Below the pieces are notes generated by a model that was not told where the DNA came from, made no database searches, and was given only the letters and a program-made list of their open reading frames with translations. Both the position numbers and the translations under genes were made by a program. Positions 42,516 through 50,871 of a DNA stretch of 64,000 bases are shown piece after piece. Source of the stretch: Campylobacterales bacterium. GTDB lineage: Bacteria; Campylobacterota; Campylobacteria; Campylobacterales; Sulfurimonadaceae. Within the stretch, counting starts at the first letter, position 1, and each line of letters starts with the position of its first letter. The DNA is taken from the NCBI GenBank assembly GCA_026390165.1, contig JAPLGM010000012.1, positions 62,001 through 126,000 of the forward strand, in the 5' to 3' direction.

Positions 42516-45500
42516 ATGGCTAACACTCGAATAGATTCTACCCACTATCAAATCCCTATCGATTTTCTCCCTCTCAATGTTGCTGTTTATCGATACAGCG
42601 GCGAAGACTTTATGTTCGTTGATTTTAATACTATGGCAGAGGAAACCGAAGGGTTCAAAAAAGAGGATCTCCTTGGAAAAAATCTGTGCGATATGTTTCC
42701 GGCTGTCAAAGAGTTTGGACTCTACGAGGTATTGTTACGAGTACATGAACAAGGGGGGCATGAAACCTTTGAAAAGTCCTTTTATCGCGATGAGCGTGTG
42801 AGCGGTTGGCGGAAAAATGAGATCATAAAGCTTCCAAATGGCGATATTATGGCGATTTATGAAGATTTGACCCAAGCCAAACAACTCGAAGAGGAGAATC
42901 ATAGATATTTATGTCAGCTCGAAGAGAGTGAAGATAAGTTTAGAAATATCGCTGAAAATGCGTTGATGGGGATCTTTATTTACGGTGATCGTTATCTTTA
43001 TGTCAATGACGCGTTTGCATCGATGATCGGATACACCAAAGAAGAATTGTATAGCATGGAGTTTTGGAAGATCATCGAAAAATCGGATCAAAATAAAGTC
43101 AAAGAAGCAGCTAAACGGCGATTAATGGGTGAACAGTTTGAACTGGCTTATTCGGATATTAAATTGGTGACGAAAGCAGGTCATATTAAAATAATGCGAG
43201 TATCGACTCGAACGATTAAATATGAGGGCCACTTTGCTGGTATGGGGACGATTATCGATATTACCGATATCAAAGAGACGAAAGAACAATTGAAAATGTT
43301 AGCTCAGGCGATCGAGCAGACCGATGATTTGGTAAAAATAATCAATATAAACGGGCATATCCTTTTTGTGAATGATTCCATGTTAACTCATAGCGGATAT
43401 ACCCGTTCCGAACTTATAGGAACGCATACGCGTATTTTTAAATCGGGTCGTCATAACAAATCTTTTTATACTCTCCTTTGGAATACGATCACTTCCGGAA
43501 ATACCTACAGAGATACGTTTATTAACCGAAAAAAAGACGGAACCTTTTTTTATGAAGAGGAGACCATTACCCCCATTTTTGATGAGAACAAAAAAATTGA
43601 GTATTACATTTCCACCGGTAAAGATGTCTCTTCACGTGTTGTATTGGAGAACGCACTGCGTGAATCCGAGGCAAATTTTCGTAATATTTTTAATAAATCA
43701 AGTGATGGTATTGTTATCCTCGATATGGAAGGTAATTTACTCGAAGTTAACCGTATTATGTGTGAGCGTCTTGGGTACGACAAAGAAGAACTGATTGGAG
43801 AAAACCTCACGTTTATTGATACCCCAAAAGCACAAGAAAATATTCCTATTGCAATGAAGTTATTACAAGAAAATGGGCATGTAATGTTTGAGGCAGCGCA
43901 TCGGACAAAAGATGGTACGATCATTCCCGTAGAGGTGCATGCAACTCTTATCGAGTATATCCATAATCCTGCCATTTTAAGTGCCGTGCGTGATATTACC
44001 GAACGAAAGCTAAATGAACAAGCCCTTCGTGATGCGGAAGATCTTTATCATAGAATGTTCGATCTCTCTCCTGTGGGAATCTTGTTGATCGATCCTGAAA
44101 CGGGCAATGCGGTCGAATTTAATAAAATCAGCCATGAGGCACTTGGCTACAGTGCCGAAGAATTTTCTCAGCTGCATGTCATGGATTATGAGGCGATAGA
44201 GAGCCCTGAAGATACCCAAGCGCATATTGAAGCATTGAAAAGCGGAAACCCTGAAGTATTTGAAACGCAGCATCGAACCAAAAAGGGTGAGATTCGGGAT
44301 GTTACTGTTTCTGTGCAGCTGATTGAATTCAAAGGGAAACCCCACTTATTTTCCATGTACCATGATATTACCTCCCTTAAACAGTATGAGCAAACGTTGA
44401 AAACACTTTCGCTACGTCTCTCTTTGGCAACACAAGCCGCTTCAATCGGCGTATGGGAATGGGATTTAGAAAGCAATACATTGACATGGGATGATCGGAT
44501 GTACACGATTTACGGTATCGAAAAAGATCCCAATACACAGCCTTATGCCATGTGGCACGATGCCGTTGACTCGCAGGATATTGATCGTGCAGAAGCATCA
44601 TTGCAACGTGCTATCCGAGGGGAGGGTGATTATAACACCCAGTTTTGGATCACAACACCACAAAAGGAGCGCCATTTTGTACAGGCTATGGGGACGGTGG
44701 AGCGAGATAACGCAGGTGATGTCATTCGAGTCGTTGGAGTCAACTGGGATATAACCAAACAAAAAGAGTACGAGCAGGTGCTTGAAATTGCCAAGCAAAG
44801 TGCCGAAGCCGCCAATATAGCTAAAAGTAATTTTTTGGCGAATATGTCCCATGAGATTCGAACACCGATGAATGCTATTTTGGGGATGATCCAGCTAACC
44901 CATACCTTGGATCTTCCGCAAGAGGGGGAGGAATATCTTAAAAAGATTGAGAAGTCTTCGAAGATTCTTCTTCATATTATTAATGATATTCTTGATTTTT
45001 CCAAAATCGAAGCCAATCGGCTTGAGATTACGCCGATAGTGTTTAATTTAAATGAGACTATCGATCAGTTATCCTCCCTTTTTGCCCCTAAATCGGATGC
45101 AAAAGGGTTGGAATTTATTATACGGATTGCTTCAGAGATTCCGACTTGGCTTATTGGCGATAATTTGAGACTTTTACAGATTTTGAATAATTTGGTCTCT
45201 AATGCGATTAAATTTACCCACTCGGGAGAAATTGAACTCTCCCTATCGGTGGAAAAAATAGTAGCGGAAAGAATTACGATTAATTTTGCAGTGAGAGATA
45301 CGGGTATCGGTATTTCCCCTAAAGATCACTATAAACTTTTTACGATGTTTTCCCAAGCCGATGAGAGTATCACCCGTAAATACGGAGGAACCGGTTTAGG
45401 ACTCTCTATCTCCAAACGCCTTGCCGAATTGATGGGGGGTACACTCGAATTTTTCAGTGAAGAGGGAAAAGGGTCTACGTTTACCTTTACGGCTGAGTTT

Positions 45501-46616
45501 GGTATTACCGATATGTACGCTGCCGTGTACGGTTCTTCTGGAAATACTGCACTGCAGAATGTTCAACCTGAGAGTAATGATATTATTGCCATTAGCGCAC
45601 CGATTCGCGGTGCATCAGTTCTATTGGTCGAGGATAATGAGATCAACATACACGTTGAGAGTGCTTTTTTACATCAAATGGGGATAAAAGTGACAGTCGT
45701 TACGGATGGATTACAAGCCGTTTCGTTGCTTAAAAATGAGCGATTTGATGGGATTTTGATGGATTATCAGATGCCGATAATGGATGGTATTGAAGCAACA
45801 GAGGTGATTCGCCAGCGAGGAGATGACACCCCTATCATCGCAATGACTGCTGCCGCTATGCAAAGCGATAAAGAGGCGTGCTTGCAAGCGGGGATGAATG
45901 ACTATCTCTCCAAGCCGATTGATATCATTCAGTTGGCGCAGGTTCTAACGCAATGGATTGCACCACGTCTGCACAACAATGAGGCTTTTCATGACGTGGC
46001 TTCAATACCTTCAGGGGTGGTTTTACCTGAAGCGATAGAGGGGATTGATTTACGTGTTGGATTAACGAACAGTGCTGGAAACAGGGATCTCTATCATCGT
46101 ATATTGGTACAGTTTTACCATCAATATGCGCAAGGATGTGAGCCGTTGGAAACAATGCTTAACCATAATCAGCGTATAGATGCAAAACGGTGGGTACATA
46201 CACTTAAAGGCAGCAGTGCTACGATCGGTGCAGATCTCCTTAATGCAAAGGCTAAAGCAGTCGAATTAGAGCTTAACAATAACAAAAGTGTTGATATGAA
46301 GGAACTTTGCACTGCATTGGTACATTTAAAAGATCTATTAGCACCGCTGGATGAAGCAAATACTCTGCGACATTCACGATTTAATTATCCAGTAAGTATT
46401 CAACAATTGAACGCTATCCGTAAAAAACTGAGTAACAGTCAGCTAGTAGAACAAGAAGAGATTGATAGCTTAGAGGAAGTGTTGGGTCATTACATAAACG
46501 TGCAGCACTGGAATACTCTTAGAAATGCGTTAGAAATTTTTGATTACGAAAAAGCACAAAACGCCGCCACGGCACTACAAACTTTCATAAAGGAAAAATA
46601 TGAATTCGCAAACTGA
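42516..46616 (+). CDS. large soluble hybrid histidine kinase: multiple PAS, HisKA, HATPase, REC, Hpt
   Basis: I choose the ATG at 42516; a TTG at 42504 is also possible. The 1366-residue protein has no clear membrane helix and about six PAS-type domains (roughly 10-130, 140-260, 260-385, 385-510, 510-635 and 640-760, several ending in DITD/DITE/DITK linkers). The kinase core follows: phospho-acceptor H779 in SHEIRTPMNAILGM, N box NNLVSNAIKF, and GTGLGLSISKRL. Next are a receiver domain with D1083 in GILMDYQMPIMDG and an Hpt domain with H1228 in RWVHTLKGSSATIGA. It can therefore run a full internal phosphorelay. The following gene encodes REC-GGDEF, the natural final acceptor. It is probably cytoplasmic and senses an internal signal. 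Confidence 0.93.
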   Translation: MANTRIDSTHYQIPIDFLPLNVAVYRYSGEDFMFVDFNTMAEETEGFKKEDLLGKNLCDMFPAVKEFGLYEVLLRVHEQGGHETFEKSFYRDERVSGWRKNEIIKLPNGDIMAIYEDLTQAKQLEEENHRYLCQLEESEDKFRNIAENALMGIFIYGDRYLYVNDAFASMIGYTKEELYSMEFWKIIEKSDQNKVKEAAKRRLMGEQFELAYSDIKLVTKAGHIKIMRVSTRTIKYEGHFAGMGTIIDITDIKETKEQLKMLAQAIEQTDDLVKIININGHILFVNDSMLTHSGYTRSELIGTHTRIFKSGRHNKSFYTLLWNTITSGNTYRDTFINRKKDGTFFYEEETITPIFDENKKIEYYISTGKDVSSRVVLENALRESEANFRNIFNKSSDGIVILDMEGNLLEVNRIMCERLGYDKEELIGENLTFIDTPKAQENIPIAMKLLQENGHVMFEAAHRTKDGTIIPVEVHATLIEYIHNPAILSAVRDITERKLNEQALRDAEDLYHRMFDLSPVGILLIDPETGNAVEFNKISHEALGYSAEEFSQLHVMDYEAIESPEDTQAHIEALKSGNPEVFETQHRTKKGEIRDVTVSVQLIEFKGKPHLFSMYHDITSLKQYEQTLKTLSLRLSLATQAASIGVWEWDLESNTLTWDDRMYTIYGIEKDPNTQPYAMWHDAVDSQDIDRAEASLQRAIRGEGDYNTQFWITTPQKERHFVQAMGTVERDNAGDVIRVVGVNWDITKQKEYEQVLEIAKQSAEAANIAKSNFLANMSHEIRTPMNAILGMIQLTHTLDLPQEGEEYLKKIEKSSKILLHIINDILDFSKIEANRLEITPIVFNLNETIDQLSSLFAPKSDAKGLEFIIRIASEIPTWLIGDNLRLLQILNNLVSNAIKFTHSGEIELSLSVEKIVAERITINFAVRDTGIGISPKDHYKLFTMFSQADESITRKYGGTGLGLSISKRLAELMGGTLEFFSEEGKGSTFTFTAEFGITDMYAAVYGSSGNTALQNVQPESNDIIAISAPIRGASVLLVEDNEINIHVESAFLHQMGIKVTVVTDGLQAVSLLKNERFDGILMDYQMPIMDGIEATEVIRQRGDDTPIIAMTAAAMQSDKEACLQAGMNDYLSKPIDIIQLAQVLTQWIAPRLHNNEAFHDVASIPSGVVLPEAIEGIDLRVGLTNSAGNRDLYHRILVQFYHQYAQGCEPLETMLNHNQRIDAKRWVHTLKGSSATIGADLLNAKAKAVELELNNNKSVDMKELCTALVHLKDLLAPLDEANTLRHSRFNYPVSIQQLNAIRKKLSNSQLVEQEEIDSLEEVLGHYINVQHWNTLRNALEIFDYEKAQNAATALQTFIKEKYEFAN

Positions 46617-47529
46617 TACTATCAAGCCCATTATTTTAATTGTTGATGATACCCCTATGAATATTCAGGTGCTCTCGAAAATGTTAAATAGCACTTATGA
46701 CGTACGTATCGCCACACGGGGTGATAAAGCGCTTGAGATAGCAAGATCAAAGAAATATAAGCCCGATTTGATATTGCTTGACATAATGATGCCTGAGATG
46801 GATGGATACGAGGTGTGTCGACAGCTGAAGTCCAATAGTGATACCGCCGCCATACCGGTTATTTTTGTTACCGCCAAAAGCGAAATAGAGGATGAGACGA
46901 AAGGATTTAGTCTGGGAGCAGTGGACTATATTATTAAGCCATTTCATATGCCTATTGTTCAAGCTAGAATTCAGACCCATTTACGCCTCAGTCAACAAGC
47001 AAAGCTTTTAGAAGAGTATGCATTCTTAGATCCCCTTACCCATCTTTTTAATCGTCGAAAATTCGATATGGTGTTTGAGGAAGAGTGGCGCCGTGCATTG
47101 CGTAACCATGAACCCTTATCCCTTTGTATGATTGATATTGATTTTTTTAAAGGGTACAATGATACACTCGGTCATGGTGAAGGGGATATTTGCTTACAGC
47201 AGGTTGCATCTACCATCAGTAAAAGCAGTTCACGAGGGGGTGAATTGGCAGTACGGTATGGGGGAGAGGAGTTTATTGTATTGCTTCCCCATTGTGATGA
47301 AGAGAGTGCCTATTCAAGTGGTGAGAATATTCGTGAGTCAGTCGAAGCCTTACGTATAGGGCACCCTCATTCAGATATATCATCGGTCGTGACCGTCAGT
47401 GTCGGATGTGCTACCGTCTATCCTACCCATAAAACAATTGATATGAAAAATCTGGTAAAGCTGGCGGATGATGCTTTGTATCAAGCAAAACAAAATGGTC
47501 GTAATAGAGTAGAGAAAGGGATAAAATGA
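46600..47529 (+). CDS. response regulator diguanylate cyclase (REC-GGDEF, PleD/WspR type)
   Basis: This 309-residue protein has a receiver domain (about 10-125) with D61 in LILLDIMMPEMDGYEV and Lys in VDYIIKPF. Its GGDEF domain has GGEEF at 221-225 and CMIDIDFFKGYNDTLGHGEGD. It starts 17 bases inside the kinase gene. Together the two make a simple pathway: signal to kinase to Hpt to REC to c-di-GMP. No RxxD I-site is obvious before the GGEEF (RGGELAVRY). Confidence 0.93.
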   Translation: MNSQTDTIKPIILIVDDTPMNIQVLSKMLNSTYDVRIATRGDKALEIARSKKYKPDLILLDIMMPEMDGYEVCRQLKSNSDTAAIPVIFVTAKSEIEDETKGFSLGAVDYIIKPFHMPIVQARIQTHLRLSQQAKLLEEYAFLDPLTHLFNRRKFDMVFEEEWRRALRNHEPLSLCMIDIDFFKGYNDTLGHGEGDICLQQVASTISKSSSRGGELAVRYGGEEFIVLLPHCDEESAYSSGENIRESVEALRIGHPHSDISSVVTVSVGCATVYPTHKTIDMKNLVKLADDALYQAKQNGRNRVEKGIK

Positions 47530-48806
47530 AAGTAATTGAGCGCTATTTTTCCAATATTAAAAACTGTATTCACGATTTTAGTATTAATCTTGAGAGTATA
47601 CACTCAAGTGTCTCTGACAGTCGCCTCTATAGCCAAGCCTTGAGCGAACACAAACAGCTGTTTTTAAATCTTCTCCTCTCCACCTCACAAGAGGAGATCG
47701 AAACCAATACTCTCCAGTTGGTGCATTTTACGATTGAACATGATATTTCCTATCTTTTTCTTTACAGCGAGCTCATCACCGTTGCCCGAAAACTCCTTGG
47801 CAGTCTCGTAGAACAACAAGATTTCGAGAATATTGCTGATATCAATCGCTATTTCACAGGGCATGAAGATCGCATTAGTGTTTTGTATCTCCAAAAATTT
47901 TTGAAACAGCTTACCCTGAAAAATGAACTTCGCCTCTCTCATATTTCGATCATGCCCGATAAAAAATTTATGATTCATTATGAATCCCATATCCGTTGGA
48001 TACTCAACCTGATCAGCTACATTCAACAAAATGAATTTAATGATTTCTATCCTGAACTGGATCCTAATCTTTGCGAATTCGGTCTATGGATGCGTGGAGC
48101 GTCAACCTCCTATCTCCTCTCGACTTCCCATTTTCAAGTGATTGAAAAACTCCATATCAATCTCCATGATCTGGCGGCTAATGTTATCAGTTATTGCCAA
48201 AACAAAATATTTCGCCCTGCAACCCTCATTCATCTGATGCAGCGGATCGATTATTATTCACTCGAAATCGGAAATGAGATCGCATTTCTCAATGAGATCG
48301 AAGAGAGTAGCAAAGATCCCCTTACTCATCTGCTTACCCGTCGGCTGTTTGACAAAATTATGATGAATAAACTCGATATTTCTAAAGCAACCGGTAGAGA
48401 ATTTTCCCTAATGATGTGCGATTTAGACCATTTTAAAAACGTCAACGATACCTACGGTCATGCGGTAGGAGATATTGTCCTCAAGAACTTTGCAACTATT
48501 CTGGAACAAACGCTTCGCAAATCGGATTATATTTTTCGTTTCGGCGGAGAAGAGTTTATGATTCTACTCCCTACAACTGACAAAGAAGAGGCATTGCTTA
48601 TTGGACAAAAAATATGTGATATAACGGCTGCTGAAGAGGTTATGGTGGAAGGGAGGGCACTTCGTTATACCGTTAGTATCGGAGTAATCTCCGTCCTTAT
48701 TGACAATACCGTACCCATTCTCCAAAATACAATTGATCGGTTTGTAATCCAAGTCGATGAAAAGCTTTATCTCGCCAAAGAACGGGGACGTAACCGCGTC
48801 GAATAA
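47526..48806 (+). CDS. DgcZ-like diguanylate cyclase: helical N-domain, CZB zinc-binding domain, GGDEF
   Basis: This 426-residue protein has a helical N-terminal region of about 140 residues that I cannot name. A CZB-type domain (about 150-225) follows, with H155, C183, H210 and H214 plus W158 and W188 (HIRWIL, CEFGLWM, HINLHDLA). The spacing between Cys and the two later His residues (27 and 4) matches my recollection of zinc-binding E. coli DgcZ (C52, H79, H83). The C-terminal GGDEF domain has GGEEF at 340-344 and LMMCDLDHFKNVNDTYGHAVGD, so it should be active. In DgcZ, zinc binding lowers cyclase activity. It is coupled to the REC-GGDEF gene by ATGA. Confidence 0.82.
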   Translation: MKVIERYFSNIKNCIHDFSINLESIHSSVSDSRLYSQALSEHKQLFLNLLLSTSQEEIETNTLQLVHFTIEHDISYLFLYSELITVARKLLGSLVEQQDFENIADINRYFTGHEDRISVLYLQKFLKQLTLKNELRLSHISIMPDKKFMIHYESHIRWILNLISYIQQNEFNDFYPELDPNLCEFGLWMRGASTSYLLSTSHFQVIEKLHINLHDLAANVISYCQNKIFRPATLIHLMQRIDYYSLEIGNEIAFLNEIEESSKDPLTHLLTRRLFDKIMMNKLDISKATGREFSLMMCDLDHFKNVNDTYGHAVGDIVLKNFATILEQTLRKSDYIFRFGGEEFMILLPTTDKEEALLIGQKICDITAAEEVMVEGRALRYTVSIGVISVLIDNTVPILQNTIDRFVIQVDEKLYLAKERGRNRVE

Positions 48807-48810
48807 GTCG

Positions 48811-48834
48811 GTGGCGCTCTTTAAACCCCGCCAC
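48811..48834. terminator. weak bidirectional hairpin between convergent genes
   Basis: GTGGCG (48811-48816) pairs with CGCCAC (48829-48834), with a 12-base loop, between the cyclase stop and the mtgA stop. The stem is short and has no strong T-run, so it is only a possible terminator. Confidence 0.3.
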
Positions 48835-49709
48835 TATTTACTCCCATTCCCCTCATCATTCATAAATACAGAGGGCTGGGTATCCTCACCACTCGCTGAA
48901 GGTTCCTCATCTTGGAGGGGAGTAAGTGTATCGAATAGATCACGTACACTCTCATTACTCTCCACCTCTGTTGCCATCTCTTCCTCTTTTTTCACAGGAG
49001 CCATCACCTCTTTATAAATCGACTGTATTACCCCTCGTCGCTGCATCGTTTTATAGATAATATGGGTGCGGTTAACGACGTATTTTTGCGTTCCGATGGC
49101 GTTATAACGGATGGGATTGGGGAGAACGGCTGCAAGTCTCGAGGCTTCCCGTCCTGTCAGATTTTTTGCACTCTTATGATAGTAGTGGCGTGCTGCGGCT
49201 TCGATACCGAATATTCCGTCCCCCCATTCCGCGACGTTGAGATAAATCTCCAAAATACGACGCTTAGAGAGGGTTTTTTCGATACGCCATGTGAGGATTG
49301 CCTCTTTTATTTTGCGAACAGGATTTTTACTGGGGGAGAGGTAGAGATTTTTGGAGAGCTGTTGGCTGATGGTACTTCCCCCTGCCAACGTCTTTTTTTC
49401 TATACTTCGTTCGATGGCATTTTCCATCCCCTTAACATCAAATCCGTCATGATTCCAAAACCCGTCATCTTCTCCTATCAGAACGGCTTTAATGATATTA
49501 GGGGAAATTTTATCCATGCCCACCCATTGTTGGGTGATGTGCATATCGCGATTTTCCTGTGCCCATTGATCTTCTCGATACTCCATAAAAGCGGTAGGGA
49601 TAGGGGAGATCTCTTTGAGATCATCAATATTGGGATAGAGGAAATAGCGACCAATATCGAGCGTTCCAAGAATGAGTAGGGCAAGGGTGATTTTCCAAAA
49701 AAGTTTCAT
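48834..49709 (-). CDS. mtgA: monofunctional peptidoglycan glycosyltransferase
   Basis: MtgA polymerises lipid II into glycan strands at the outer face of the inner membrane. I choose the ATG at 49709 (MKLFWKITLALLILGTLDIG), which gives one N-terminal membrane helix and overlaps the preceding gene by ATGA. The GT51 motifs are EDDGFWNHDGFD with the catalytic Glu, GGSTISQQLSKNLYLSPSKN, RKIKEAILTWRIEKTLSKRRILEIYLN and AARHYYHKSAKNLTGREASRLAAVLPNP. There is no transpeptidase domain. The C-terminal 50 residues are acidic and low-complexity, an unusual extension beyond the GT51 domain. Confidence 0.94.
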   Translation of the reverse strand: MKLFWKITLALLILGTLDIGRYFLYPNIDDLKEISPIPTAFMEYREDQWAQENRDMHITQQWVGMDKISPNIIKAVLIGEDDGFWNHDGFDVKGMENAIERSIEKKTLAGGSTISQQLSKNLYLSPSKNPVRKIKEAILTWRIEKTLSKRRILEIYLNVAEWGDGIFGIEAAARHYYHKSAKNLTGREASRLAAVLPNPIRYNAIGTQKYVVNRTHIIYKTMQRRGVIQSIYKEVMAPVKKEEEMATEVESNESVRDLFDTLTPLQDEEPSASGEDTQPSVFMNDEGNGSK

Positions 49710-50329
49710 TGTGTGTCCATATTGAGTTTGGGTAAGTGCCATTGTTTCGTATACGCTACAAGGCGTAATGTAACAGCAAGAGTGGCGATGAGGGTAACGC
49801 TTAGAGTGTTGAGATCCCACAGAGTATTCGAGAGGATGAGCAAAACGGCAACGATAAGGGCAATAGAGCCGTAAAAATCGCTGATAAGAACGGCTGGGAC
49901 TTGGTTAATCATCGTATCGCGAAGGACTCCGCCACCGACTGCCGTAAGGAAGCTGAGGATAAGTACACCGAAAAAGTTAAAGTTATACTCAAGTGCAAGG
50001 AGGGCTCCCGTAATACTAAAGGCAACCAGACCGATGGTATCGCTCAGGACAAAAAGCCATTGACGTTCCAGTTCTTCGCGCAGATGGCGACGAAATAAAA
50101 AGGCGATAAAGATGGTAATAAAAACGGTAATGGCAGGATAGTACTCATTAAAAGCAAAAGGGGTACGGGTGAGGATAACATCCCGAACAATTCCGCCCCC
50201 CAACGCCGTAATAGAAGCAGAGATAAGAAGCCCAAGAATGTCAAGCTTATGACGCACCCCTACCAAAAATCCGCTGAGGGTAAAAGCAATGATGCCTAGA
50301 ATATCGGCAGCAACGACGAGATCAAACAT
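49706..50329 (-). CDS. TRIC/UPF0126-family membrane protein
   Basis: This 207-residue protein has seven hydrophobic segments built from two repeats of the UPF0126 unit, each carrying a glycine-rich signature: ITALGGGIVRDVIL and LTAVGGGVLRDTMI. Prokaryotic members fold like the trimeric intracellular cation channels. E. coli YadS and YicG are relatives, and glycine transport has been proposed for some. Substrate here is unknown. It is translationally coupled to mtgA and to the carbonic-anhydrase-like gene. Confidence 0.88.
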   Translation of the reverse strand: MFDLVVAADILGIIAFTLSGFLVGVRHKLDILGLLISASITALGGGIVRDVILTRTPFAFNEYYPAITVFITIFIAFLFRRHLREELERQWLFVLSDTIGLVAFSITGALLALEYNFNFFGVLILSFLTAVGGGVLRDTMINQVPAVLISDFYGSIALIVAVLLILSNTLWDLNTLSVTLIATLAVTLRLVAYTKQWHLPKLNMDTQ

Positions 50330-50858
50330 TCGGGTTGCGGTAATTCTCTTTGAAGCTTACATAACGGCGTGCGGAAGCGTAGAGTTCATCAACCTCTTCA
50401 TCCGTGAGTTCTCGCACCACTTTTGCAGGGCTCCCCATGATAAGGGATCGTGGAGGGAATACTTTGTTTTTCGTCACCAACGACCCCGCCCCGACGATGG
50501 ACTCTTTGCCGATAACGGCACCATCGAGTATCGTTGCAGACATGCCGATAAGACAGCCATCCTCGATAGTACAGCCATGCAACATAACACGATGCCCCAC
50601 GGTGACATCATTGCCGATAATGGTGGGGTAACCGTCAGACATATCATCACGTTTGTGGTGAGTAACGTGTACCATGCTCAGATCTTGAATATTGCTACGA
50701 TCTCCGATTTGAATAAAATGGACATCGCCACGGACAACGCACCCGAACCAAATGCTGACATCTTCCCCCATGGAGACCCGTCCGATTACATCGGCAGAAG
50801 GGGCGATCCATACTCTCTCATTGAGAGTAGGGGTATAGTCAAGGTAGTTACTAATCAT
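50322..50858 (-). CDS. gamma-carbonic anhydrase-like hexapeptide-repeat protein
   Basis: This 178-residue protein shows the left-handed beta-helix pattern of hexapeptide repeats. The likely zinc His residues are in VHVTHHK and in TVGHRVMLHGC. The sequence resembles the YrdA/CaiE/PaaY group, in which carbonic anhydrase activity is proven for only some members. The C-terminal helix (LTDEEVDELYASARRYVSFKENY) closes the trimer. It overlaps the next gene by 8 bases. Confidence 0.88.
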   Translation of the reverse strand: MISNYLDYTPTLNERVWIAPSADVIGRVSMGEDVSIWFGCVVRGDVHFIQIGDRSNIQDLSMVHVTHHKRDDMSDGYPTIIGNDVTVGHRVMLHGCTIEDGCLIGMSATILDGAVIGKESIVGAGSLVTKNKVFPPRSLIMGSPAKVVRELTDEEVDELYASARRYVSFKENYRNPNV

Positions 50859-50871
50859 GCACGTCCTTTAA

